Shown piece after piece: positions 33,801 through 40,356 of a stretch of DNA of 44,787 nucleotides. Position numbers and translations under genes: made by a program. Source of the stretch: a virus; the IMG/VR virus record IMGVR_UViG_3300049595_000603, positions 1-44,787 of that record. The stretch is one strand, 5' to 3'. The notes beneath the pieces are model-generated. The model was not told the DNA's origin. It saw nothing but the letters and a program-made list of their open reading frames with translations, and did not search any database. Every line of letters starts with the position of its first letter. Within the stretch, counting starts at the first letter, position 1.

Positions 33801-34588
33801 GGGTTTGGTAAAAGTTTTGTTAGGTTTGATGCACCATAAACAAGTGGGATTCCTGTATTTTTTGCTACAAGGCTGTTGTCTTTAACTATGTAGTATGCTT
33901 TGTTTTCTTGAAGTCCATAAGCATCTGCCTCAATTCCAAAAGATGAAGGCAATGCAATACTTGACGGCAATGCAGACTTTTGAACTCCAAGAGATGAAGA
34001 GTTAAATTCTTCACACCACTGTCCAGCAGTAATTCCATTTATCAAAAACTCATAGTCATCCGTAGTTGACGCACCCCCTATGTAATTAATCTTTATAACA
34101 ATTCTAAACTCAGTATTATCTTCTGGAATGTCAAATGTTTCTGATATAAAAAACCATCTACCCTGAACAGATGTTGTATAAGACTTTAGCCTTTGAATTG
34201 TGCTTCCAGATGTTGTGTCATAATATTCATACCCTATTTCAAAACTAGAGGCATAGGCACTTATCGAGTTAAAGAATGCCCCAATTGAAAATGTTGATAA
34301 TGTTTTATTTAATGAAGAAAAGTTAACAATGTTATTGCTTATGCAAGTTATCTGCCCAAAATCATCTTCTGTCAAAACACCAGTTATTTTTGTAGTTTGG
34401 CTTTCTGGAAATGGCTCATCAAATAAAGAATGTGATGTGGATGTTCCATTTGTTATAGTCCACAAGTTGATATTACGATCTGATTCGTCTATTAGGCTTA
34501 TATAGTCAGCCTTGTCATCAAGGGACCAAAGAGCGATGGGGTGCTCTGCATAAATTTTTTCTGCATATAGATTTGACGGATTAGACAT
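30881..34588 (-). CDS. Large LamG-like minor tail protein
   Basis: A 1235-residue protein with a start of the minor-tail type (NLYAEKIYAEHPIALWSLDD). At about residues 280-400 there is a concanavalin/LamG-type jelly roll (EYTLEAWLRINSDSVTKKR, IHIRFSENSSSLLINGEQVI), and a second weaker one near 555-660 (FYGSFKFLEEPTSTQILFRI). The second half is Tyr/Asn-rich with more strand-like segments. Such domains usually bind cell-wall polysaccharides. It lies apart from the main tail module, between the metabolic cassette and the portal region. The ATG has no Shine-Dalgarno; a TGATAAAAT box ends nine bases upstream. Confidence 0.7.
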   Translation of the reverse strand: MSNPSNLYAEKIYAEHPIALWSLDDKADYISLIDESDRNINLWTITNGTSTSHSLFDEPFPESQTTKITGVLTEDDFGQITCISNNIVNFSSLNKTLSTFSIGAFFNSISAYASSFEIGYEYYDTTSGSTIQRLKSYTTSVQGRWFFISETFDIPEDNTEFRIVIKINYIGGASTTDDYEFLINGITAGQWCEEFNSSSLGVQKSALPSSIALPSSFGIEADAYGLQENKAYYIVKDNSLVAKNTGIPLVYGASNLTKLLPNPNMPSLIIPGLGFLSEAGQYKEYTLEAWLRINSDSVTKKRIIGPIASTDGIYVEGPFIILKIGDSSGSYYVGEWTRPMLIHIRFSENSSSLLINGEQVISLNYLSSELVFPSKLNSLSKDQDWIGFYAYEDVSPIEVDCVAIYTYQVPTILAKKRFVYGQGVEFPEGINQAYSGSSVYIDYPFADYTNNYSYPNIGKWGQAIVDNLSVENNLLCTPDYKLPEIVLGSSNIDQLYSDLEDIQNETNKFFSFDSVASGYMYFDNLNFLNQKVRSFYGSFKFLEEPTSTQILFRIESENSSDYFEVSTQNKNVVYKLKYGSTEEVLATFSWSGSNPFTGIAIEEMFSVGLDIDKASKYFGGNLASFFGNINTLKFYIGGRSNLTQTFTGKIYKVGFCTARNHKKIEYLFNERGIPLNDESVFDLYSDTIDVAYNSTDNYFGTNEAEWDQVVDSGSVDSYPLEGFQVHTASYTLSPSSYFDKYALDIDIQGYWEDYIPLTYFAQYVEDEKNSSYYDLDLLQFNLNYPAPSNFIEEEQTGEWTYRELTDEYNLPIQRTYQSLDNQLFTGYLNYDDLKNRAYKNYKYDTSNSLVKSYVTFQYIANGANLSESNFVNIEKPSNDSIVVPGENWMSTKYEVVNNMIIYPPKDVRVLDLAIVTHLDFNVKGIINNRVKIRNLEYASQAFNSTSPNPIGTRFGNEIYPYRKSGFYYDYKSRNPFTIYKGSSPYLYLTRYTGIELKGTYDPIINRGLSIPINKEMSSNYKVMAMQTAIRYDQDAFPYASTEIFEIKAKNTHIKFYMVAIHPSGERAKIYAVNVKTGRLEDGIGFYWNGKLVKEPVITVKEWGFLGIAFPTLLDFNSRVGSINLNGPITFNTISYYQSTNLQEVQKVDVRPWFAVKYAIPLTLEWDYWKTSPSVWDGVLILSSTSYYGVDPSTIYKSYTGTNKIIVDTDKVFTVNGYEYTVYKGITSKQITSDAV

Positions 34589-34597
34589 TATAGGTCT

Positions 34598-34606
34598 ATT
34601 TTATCA
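34598..34606 (-). promoter_or_regulatory. Extended -10 candidate TGATAAAAT
   Basis: The minus strand reads TGA-TAAAAT, ending nine bases before the ATG at 34588 of the LamG-like gene and overlapping the end of the oxygenase gene. One base off the TATAAT consensus. Confidence 0.45.
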
Positions 34607-35113
34607 CACTATGCGTGTGAACCATCGTGGTGCCGTATATCTGATACCCTCAGTTATTGGCTTAACACCATGGACAAAATCTGGAGTATCTGGGAAACAC
34701 ACAAGATCTCCAGCATCAGGCTTAATGTGTACGTCATAGTCTGGGAAGTATATTTCTCCCCCTACATAATCATTGTTTAAATATATTAAAGTTGCTATGT
34801 CATTAGGCTTTGTGGAATCAAAATGTTCGTGCATTCCATCCCCTTGACTAAATCTAGCAATATGGGTTTTGGTGCTATCATAATCTTGGAATGGGCCCAC
34901 GTAGTTATCTCTTACAAACTTCAAAGAAAGTTGTCCATAAAAATTTAAAAGGCTTTGAATATCTGAGTCTTCAAATTTTGCATGAAATGTAAACTCTTTT
35001 TCACCATTACCAAACTCAGTAAAAGAGGAATCGACAGACCTGGCATAGTCTGAAACAAGCATCGCATCTTCTGGGTCCATGAACCCTCTTATAACTTTTA
35101 TTTGGTCATTCAT
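34604..35113 (-). CDS. 2-oxoglutarate/Fe(II)-dependent oxygenase
   Basis: A 169-residue enzyme of the prolyl-4-hydroxylase-like double-stranded beta-helix family. It would use 2-oxoglutarate, O2 and Fe(II) to hydroxylate a protein or small-molecule substrate. All key residues are visible: the HxD pair His97-Phe-Asp99 (HEHFDST), the distal His148 (FVHGVKP) and the 2-oxoglutarate-binding Arg158 (EGIRYTAPRWF). The segment YVGGEIYFPDYDVHIKPDAG is also typical. It overlaps its paralogue by 8 bases. The substrate is unknown; phage versions have been proposed to modify host or virion proteins. Confidence 0.85.
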   Translation of the reverse strand: MNDQIKVIRGFMDPEDAMLVSDYARSVDSSFTEFGNGEKEFTFHAKFEDSDIQSLLNFYGQLSLKFVRDNYVGPFQDYDSTKTHIARFSQGDGMHEHFDSTKPNDIATLIYLNNDYVGGEIYFPDYDVHIKPDAGDLVCFPDTPDFVHGVKPITEGIRYTAPRWFTRIV

Positions 35114-35714
35114 AAAAACCCTTTATTTCCCAGTTTTCCCAGTCAACTTCTTCATAGGATGCTTTATTTTCCATCCAGTGTTGACCTCTTTTACCCATCC
35201 AGGCTTCTGACAAGAATAGATCTCCAGAAATTATTTTTGTTATACCATGGTTATTTTCAAACTTTTCTTTAAAATAGACAAGATCTCCAGGCTCTGGCTT
35301 AAAAGATTTATCTAACTCAGGGAAGATAAAGTCTCCTCCATCTTCTGCATTTTGCCAAACAATAAAAGAATAGTAGGTTCCTTCTGGCTTTGTCTTTTCA
35401 TTGTTGTGTGGCTCTGCAAATGCGCCACTTCTATATCTTGCTATGTAGTGCTTAGAAAACATTGGTGGATGATATAAATCTTCATTTTCGGATTGAACTA
35501 TATCGTAGTAGGATCTAGAGTACTTTGAAAAAACATCTAAAACATTGTCTGGCATTTCTCCACGAGTATGTATGTCAAACTTTGTACCATCGTTGTCAAA
35601 TAAATTATCGTGCAATGGTACATGGTCTTCCCTTGTATGAAATTTTATATTTTTAATATACTCTTGAACTATGTCTAAATCTGATTTTTCTATAAACCCT
35701 TTAACTATTTTCAT
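35106..35714 (-). CDS. Degenerate 2-oxoglutarate oxygenase-like protein
   Basis: A 202-residue paralogue of the following gene with the same fold order (HYIARYRSGAFAEPHNNEKT, GGDFIFPELDKSFKPEPGDL, NNHGITKI). The iron-binding HxD reads His103-Asn-Asn105, and the position of the 2-oxoglutarate-binding Arg is Leu166. Distal His156 remains. It is therefore probably not a standard oxygenase; it could be inactive, a binding partner, or have changed chemistry. The ATG at 35714 overlaps the reductase stop (TAATG) and is preferred over an upstream ATG that overlaps the reductase gene. The alignment was done by eye. Confidence 0.75.
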   Translation of the reverse strand: MKIVKGFIEKSDLDIVQEYIKNIKFHTREDHVPLHDNLFDNDGTKFDIHTRGEMPDNVLDVFSKYSRSYYDIVQSENEDLYHPPMFSKHYIARYRSGAFAEPHNNEKTKPEGTYYSFIVWQNAEDGGDFIFPELDKSFKPEPGDLVYFKEKFENNHGITKIISGDLFLSEAWMGKRGQHWMENKASYEEVDWENWEIKGFYE

Positions 35715-37747
35715 TATTTTCCAATCTTTATTTCGCAATAGTCTGTAGTGCAGTACATCTCACCTTGAGCCTCAAGATTTTCTGCTCCATCATAAATAGC
35801 AGCAAAATCAATGTGCTTCAACTTGCCAATATATGACTCATATTGCTCTTCAGTAATCTGAGTATATGGCTGTTGTGGATATGTATGGTTTCCCATTGGT
35901 AGGAATGAGACTGCCTTTAGTTGTCCCTCATACATATGCAGTGCTGGAACAACATGCTTTGACTCTGTTTCCTTGTCAAATGAAAGTGTTACAGAAACAC
36001 CATTGTCAGACCAATACTTCTGAGCAGTTGCAGCAAGAGCAATCTTCTCAAATAATGTAACATCCTTTTCAGATCTTGGATGACCTGACTTAATTGGGAA
36101 GTATACAACTGATGTGTTTGCTGATACTACGTCGTCTTCAATTGTGTACCCCGCTGCTTTAAACAGATGCATCATTGGATCTGTGTTTCCAAATCGAACT
36201 GCACGAAGGAAGAAGTTTCCTCCAGGTCCCCAGTGAACTCCAGGAGTTGCACCAGAAAGAATTGAAACTGATCCTGATGGCTTAACCGTTGTTACACGAA
36301 TTGACTCACGAACACATAGCCACTCAGAGTACTGGTGATCATAGTGACGAATCTTGTTGTAGCCTTCATCCATCCACTCACGAACAATTGGCAAACCCTT
36401 TTGATCTGCAAATGATGCAATACCAGTAAGTGATGTACCAATACGACGATTACGTTGCATAATGCCGTTTGTTTGTGGCCAGTGTGTTGGAACAAGAGTT
36501 ACGGTCTTTCCATAAAGGTATGCAAACTTTAGGGTACGCAGGAAATCTTCCTTAGATTCATGACGATTCAAGTGCACTTCTACAAGTGTACATAGTTCGT
36601 ATGATTCCAATGGCTGCTCCGCACATGGGTTAAATCCCATCACACGATAATCCTTACCGTCTGGCGCATCCTTTAGTCGTCCATAATTACGAGCAACATC
36701 AAGCCAGATAAAACCTGGTTCTCCGTTTTCTGTAATTAAATCTACATAGTCTTCGTACTTTGTTCCCACTTCTGCTGAAATAGAATTATTAGACATCCAA
36801 GCCCAACCTGGATTCTCTGGATCAAATGAGTTACGCTCTGGGAACATCTCTGAATTCTTTAGATTCATAAATGTTTCATCTCCTGCTGTACCCAAAGCAA
36901 GTGTTGCTGATCTACGAACATTGCCTGATACCACACAGGTACCAATAAGGTTTACAAGGTCTACGATAGCACGAGAGTCTAGTGTTTCTCCGCCTCTGGA
37001 GCCGATTACACGGTCTATCTGGTCGTGCAACTTGATAAGAGGTGCAGGCCCTGATGCAACGCCTCCAAAGCCCTTAATAGGGGCTCCAAGAGGTCTGATT
37101 AAATCGTAGTTAAACTTCTGAATACTCTGGTTTGCTCTCAAGTAAGAGTTAATGAGAAGGCGTACTGACTCTACCCAGCCTTCACGAGTGTCTGGAATTT
37201 CGAACACCTGTTCTGGTTCTGTTGGGGTATAGATTGAGAAATTCTTATCCTGTCCTACTGTGTCAAACCCTACACCAATGCCAAGCATCAATGCATCCAT
37301 TACCCAGGCAAACAAGGCTCCTGGATCATTCTTATCAAGGTCCTTTGTTGAAACCATTGCACAGTTTTGTAGTGCTGCTGAGTTCTTCTTCTCCATAGTC
37401 ATAGGGGTTCCAAATGCCCACATGCCACGACCTGGTGGTGTCCATTTTAATTCAAACATTCTTTGGAATGCTTCTTGTGCAGACTTCTGTGCTTTGTAAT
37501 CATTCCACGGTAAACGGTTTTCTTTAGCATGATTCTTCTGTACTGAATACATACCCTCGATTACACGGCGACACACCTCGTGCCATCTTTCTTTAGTTCC
37601 ATCTTCCTTCATGCGAGAATATGTACGAATAAAAGTAATTTCTCCAAGTGAATTTTCTGCTGCATCCTTAAACCCAAATGGGCTTTCTTGGCTTTTGTAC
37701 TTTTCTACGAAGTCCTCTGGAAGTTTAAAACTAAAAAAATCTGACAT
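35714..37747 (-). CDS. nrdJ: Class II (adenosylcobalamin-dependent) ribonucleoside-triphosphate reductase
   Basis: A 677-residue monomeric reductase of the Lactobacillus leichmannii RTPR type (about 739 residues there). It makes deoxyribonucleotides for phage DNA synthesis with a B12-derived radical, with or without oxygen. The matching catalytic residues are Cys129 (LQNCAMVST), Asn373/Cys375/Glu377 (FNPCAEQ, thiyl site), Cys386 (ESYELCTLVE, eleven residues on, as in RTPR) and the C-terminal redox pair Cys666/Cys671 (CTTDYC). The N-terminal TYSR and PPGRGMWAFGT motifs also fit. A promoter with a palindrome lies just upstream. The host must supply or import adenosylcobalamin. Confidence 0.95.
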   Translation of the reverse strand: MSDFFSFKLPEDFVEKYKSQESPFGFKDAAENSLGEITFIRTYSRMKEDGTKERWHEVCRRVIEGMYSVQKNHAKENRLPWNDYKAQKSAQEAFQRMFELKWTPPGRGMWAFGTPMTMEKKNSAALQNCAMVSTKDLDKNDPGALFAWVMDALMLGIGVGFDTVGQDKNFSIYTPTEPEQVFEIPDTREGWVESVRLLINSYLRANQSIQKFNYDLIRPLGAPIKGFGGVASGPAPLIKLHDQIDRVIGSRGGETLDSRAIVDLVNLIGTCVVSGNVRRSATLALGTAGDETFMNLKNSEMFPERNSFDPENPGWAWMSNNSISAEVGTKYEDYVDLITENGEPGFIWLDVARNYGRLKDAPDGKDYRVMGFNPCAEQPLESYELCTLVEVHLNRHESKEDFLRTLKFAYLYGKTVTLVPTHWPQTNGIMQRNRRIGTSLTGIASFADQKGLPIVREWMDEGYNKIRHYDHQYSEWLCVRESIRVTTVKPSGSVSILSGATPGVHWGPGGNFFLRAVRFGNTDPMMHLFKAAGYTIEDDVVSANTSVVYFPIKSGHPRSEKDVTLFEKIALAATAQKYWSDNGVSVTLSFDKETESKHVVPALHMYEGQLKAVSFLPMGNHTYPQQPYTQITEEQYESYIGKLKHIDFAAIYDGAENLEAQGEMYCTTDYCEIKIGK

Positions 37748-37784
37748 AATGTGTATCGTCCTTTCAAAAACGGATTAAGTGTTA

Positions 37785-37817
37785 AGTATAGCAGAGTTTT
37801 ATAAAAAGTAAAACTCT
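37785..37817 (-). promoter_or_regulatory. Reductase promoter with overlapping perfect palindrome
   Basis: The -10 TATACT (37785-37790) has a TGC extension, and a weak -35 TTTTAC lies 17 bases upstream (37808-37813). A perfect 9-base inverted repeat (AGAGTTTTA, 7-base spacer, TAAAACTCT; 37793-37817) covers the spacer and the -35. It may be an operator; as an RNA hairpin it lacks a U-tract. Confidence 0.6.
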
Positions 37818-37837
37818 ATGTAAACCTATAGTTTATA

Positions 37838-37975
37838 TTAAGAAAATGTTACACGAGAATTGTGTACAACTGGAGAACATCTTTTGCAATATGTTTTCTT
37901 GGCATCTGTAACTGGACAAGATTCTTGAACAATTTTATGACCAAGTAAAAAACAAACTATTTTTTTTGTTTTCAC
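37838..37975 (-). CDS. Tiny cysteine-rich (zinc-binding-type) protein
   Basis: A 45-residue protein starting with GTG that overlaps the TAG stop of the upstream oxygenase (TAGTG), so it is probably translationally coupled. It reads VKTKKIVCFLLGHKIVQESC and has a later YCKRC knuckle. Four cysteines (8, 20, 30, 33) and a His are arranged like the short zinc proteins of tailed phages with a C-x-LGHK start (DUF1660-like). It fills most of a 227-base gap otherwise without a gene. I do not know its function. The remaining 90 bases to the reductase ATG hold the promoter and palindrome. Confidence 0.6.
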   Translation of the reverse strand: MKTKKIVCFLLGHKIVQESCPVTDAKKTYCKRCSPVVHNSRVTFS

Positions 37976-38673
37976 TATACTAAAGGAATCCAGTGTTGCT
38001 CTTGATCCATACCAAATCTCTTTAAATCTGCAAGAGGTGTTAGATCATAAGCAACAGTTATTCTAGGACCTTCCCAGTCCCAGTCTGCCATAGCGTGTGG
38101 ATGTCCCATTTCAGAAAGGATTGCACGATTATTTACATTATGGTTTTCTATTTCTTTATCAAAAACTCTGTAATGAGTTATAGATGGTTCTGCACTTACA
38201 GAATAGTACCCATGAAAGTTTGGAGCCCCTGAAGGTCCATGATCGTGCCAATCTAGTTTACCTTTTCCAGAATGTGTTATATTAAACCATCCCTGAACCA
38301 TAAACTTTTGCCTATCAAAATCTATTTCATAATACTCGCATGCTTCTTGTGTCATTTCACGAATAGACTTGTAAAGATTATGCAGTCCTGTTGAATGGAA
38401 TTGAAATACGTTGTACTCTCTCCATTTCATTGTAGATACGCTATTTGACTGCTTCCAAAGTTCATTATCTTTAACTTCTGTTATTCCTATTAACTTTGCT
38501 TGTTCAATCTTCTTGTACCTATCTTGTAATTCTGCAGATAGTATCATTAAGTTATTGTCTAAATGTCTTTCAAAAAACTTGTGAGGTTTCTTAGACTTAC
38601 TTACAGACGCTGTGCCCCAATCTAGTTTTTGTGGCATGCCGTTATCGTTTGGTGGAAGGCTATTGCTATTCAT
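37975..38673 (-). CDS. 2-oxoglutarate/Fe(II) oxygenase-like protein (HxH type)
   Basis: A 232-residue protein with a different oxygenase fold pattern from the pair downstream. WHDHGPSG (His143, His145) is followed by HGYYSVSAE, a distal His191/His193 (GHPHAM) and Arg204 (GPRITVAYDL). This resembles the putative 2OG-Fe(II) oxygenase group with an HxH rather than HxD motif, common in environmental phages. The N-terminal 110 residues are helical and form a family-specific extension. The substrate is unknown. Its own promoter lies upstream, and the tiny zinc-type gene overlaps its stop. Confidence 0.7.
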   Translation of the reverse strand: MNSNSLPPNDNGMPQKLDWGTASVSKSKKPHKFFERHLDNNLMILSAELQDRYKKIEQAKLIGITEVKDNELWKQSNSVSTMKWREYNVFQFHSTGLHNLYKSIREMTQEACEYYEIDFDRQKFMVQGWFNITHSGKGKLDWHDHGPSGAPNFHGYYSVSAEPSITHYRVFDKEIENHNVNNRAILSEMGHPHAMADWDWEGPRITVAYDLTPLADLKRFGMDQEQHWIPLV

Positions 38674-38700
38674 TCTTTACCCTTTTCTAGTAGTGTAATA

Positions 38701-38709
38701 ATTATACCA
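38701..38709 (-). promoter_or_regulatory. Extended -10 promoter TGGTATAAT for the oxygenase/reductase cassette
   Basis: The minus strand reads TGG-TATAAT, 27 bases before the ATG at 38673. A leader with AAAGGG follows. It separates the metabolic cassette from the structural gene upstream. Confidence 0.6.
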
Positions 38710-38728
38710 TTAAAAAAATGTATACCGT

Positions 38729-40333
38729 TTATGCTTGATTTGGGTTCCATTCGTTACCGTCGTGCGTTAGTGCACTATGTGTAAAGAATAGGTCGTTAGG
38801 CTCACAGTTAATAGTAATAACTGTGTGATCATAATCATGCATTTCGAGTACTGATATTTCTGCCCATCCATTGGTAGAATAATCCCAAATTAGGTCTGTA
38901 GGAGTTAGGTTGTCTGCTCTACACATGAATACCGTAGCGTCTCTCTTTATCAATATAAGGTGGTTTGGAGAGAAGACATCTTCATTAACGCTAATTACTT
39001 TATCAGAAGGATGTATCGTTACTTTATTAACTGTTGTGGTAGTTAGCGTTAGGTCTGCAATATCTTGCGTTGATGTCCAAGCCATCAATTCTTCTGTTGT
39101 GTAAGAGTTTGCAAACTCTGGAAGTTCTACAGACATTAGTACATCTCCGACGTAAACGTCTTCTGCAGCCTTCATAGATCCGTCTGCCATTCTGACCTTT
39201 GTCATTGGTGCAAGCGATGCCATGAAGCGTGGTGTGAAACTGAATCCAGACGGTGAGAATGAGAACGGTGAGAATCCGAATGGTGAGAATCCAAACGGAG
39301 AGAATCCGAATGGTGAGAATCCGAATGGGGAGAAACCGAACACTCCGAATGGGGAGAAACCAAATGGAGAGAACGAGAACACTCCAAATGGAGAGAACGA
39401 GAACACTCCGAATGGGGAGAATCCAAACACTCCGAATGGGACGAATGAAAATGTTGTTGTTATGCTATTTGAAGCACCAGATGCTGGCCCTGCTCCACAA
39501 GCATTAACTGCAGTAACAGTATAAGTCTGTGCAGTTCCCTGTTCTTGAGAAATATCAATAGAAGTTGCTGCTGTGCTTCCAGATTTTCCATCAGATGAAA
39601 CCCAGTTGTATTGAGTAATTGCTGAACCACCGTTTGATGGTGCTGTCCAGGTAATTCTGTCTACTCCTGCTGAAGGTGATGATGCTGAAACTGCTGTAAC
39701 CTGTCCTGGAACTGTTGTTACAGTTACTGCAGAAGAAGAAGCGGTTAGTTCAGAGTTTCCATTTGCATTAGAAACTCTTCCCTGGAAAGTATAGTTTGTT
39801 GCTGACAATAAACCAGTAACGCTAACTGGAGAGGATGCTGAAGAAGCATTTTGTCCACCATTAGAAACTGCATAGTATCCAGAGATTGCTTTTCCTCCAG
39901 TTGCATTTGCTGTCATTGCAACTGTTACAAGTCCATTATTCAAGGCACGAGCAGAGCATGAGACTGTTATTGCTCCTAAAGATGGTGCCTGTGGAACAGT
40001 TGTTGCTGTGATCTGATTTGATGCTGCTGAGTCAGATCCACGGCCACCTGCTGTGTTTGTTCCGTATACCTTAAATGTATAGTTGGTTGCTGATGAAAGA
40101 CCAGTAACTGTTAAAGGAGATGATGCACCAGTTGCAGTTTTTGTTGGATCTTCAACAGCATAAACTGTAAAAGAATCTGCTGCGTTTGGACCAGTGGCAG
40201 TAAATGTTACTGTCGCTGCACCATTGTTATATGGACGGTTAGTTCCAACATCTGTTGCTGTTCCTATGGTTGGTGCGTATGGAGCCAGGAAGTCGTTTGA
40301 CGACTGGCTCATTCTACCTGCTTGTTTTGACAT
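38729..40333 (-). CDS. FN3 / FSPFG-repeat / Hint-domain virion protein
   Basis: A 534-residue protein with three parts. Residues ~19-293 hold three fibronectin-III-like domains (repeated TVTGLSSATNYTFKVYG pattern). Residues ~296-368 are a Phe/Gly/Pro/Ser tract with eight exact FSPFG units, some spaced by VFS or VFG. Residues ~373-526 are an intein/hedgehog-like Hint domain: SLAPMTKVRMADGSMKAAED starts it with Ser373 where most have Cys; SPNH (455-458) matches block B; FFTHSALTHDGN ends it with His524-Asp525 in place of His-Asn. Similar Hint domains occur in environmental phage structural proteins. It may process itself. AAAGGAG precedes the ATG. The neighbours suggest fibre or capsid decoration. 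Confidence 0.75.
   Translation of the reverse strand: MSKQAGRMSQSSNDFLAPYAPTIGTATDVGTNRPYNNGAATVTFTATGPNAADSFTVYAVEDPTKTATGASSPLTVTGLSSATNYTFKVYGTNTAGGRGSDSAASNQITATTVPQAPSLGAITVSCSARALNNGLVTVAMTANATGGKAISGYYAVSNGGQNASSASSPVSVTGLLSATNYTFQGRVSNANGNSELTASSSAVTVTTVPGQVTAVSASSPSAGVDRITWTAPSNGGSAITQYNWVSSDGKSGSTAATSIDISQEQGTAQTYTVTAVNACGAGPASGASNSITTTFSFVPFGVFGFSPFGVFSFSPFGVFSFSPFGFSPFGVFGFSPFGFSPFGFSPFGFSPFGFSPFSFSPSGFSFTPRFMASLAPMTKVRMADGSMKAAEDVYVGDVLMSVELPEFANSYTTEELMAWTSTQDIADLTLTTTTVNKVTIHPSDKVISVNEDVFSPNHLILIKRDATVFMCRADNLTPTDLIWDYSTNGWAEISVLEMHDYDHTVITINCEPNDLFFTHSALTHDGNEWNPNQA
39230..39448 (-). repeat. 15-bp tandem repeat encoding FSPFG
   Basis: Tandem and interrupted copies of a 15-base unit (plus strand GGTGAGAATCCGAAT and close variants) encode FSPFG. 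Some copies are joined by 9-base inserts for VFS or VFG. The synonymous variation between copies is limited, suggesting recent expansion or conversion. Confidence 0.9.
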
Positions 40334-40356
40334 AGTTAATCTCCTTTAATTTTTTA

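Noticed and set aside
39222-39524. Plus-strand ORF of 100 codons with a striking NGENPNGE repeat
   Set aside because: It is the exact antisense of the FSPFG repeat, which stays open on both strands because of its codon pattern. No ribosome-binding site or plus-strand promoter is evident, and the minus-strand gene has clear domains on both sides.
38729-40333. Full splicing intein interrupting a phage gene
   Set aside because: The Hint domain sits at the very C-terminus, only nine residues follow the end motif, and no C-terminal extein nucleophile (Cys, Ser or Thr) follows the His-Asp; ordinary protein splicing is unlikely.
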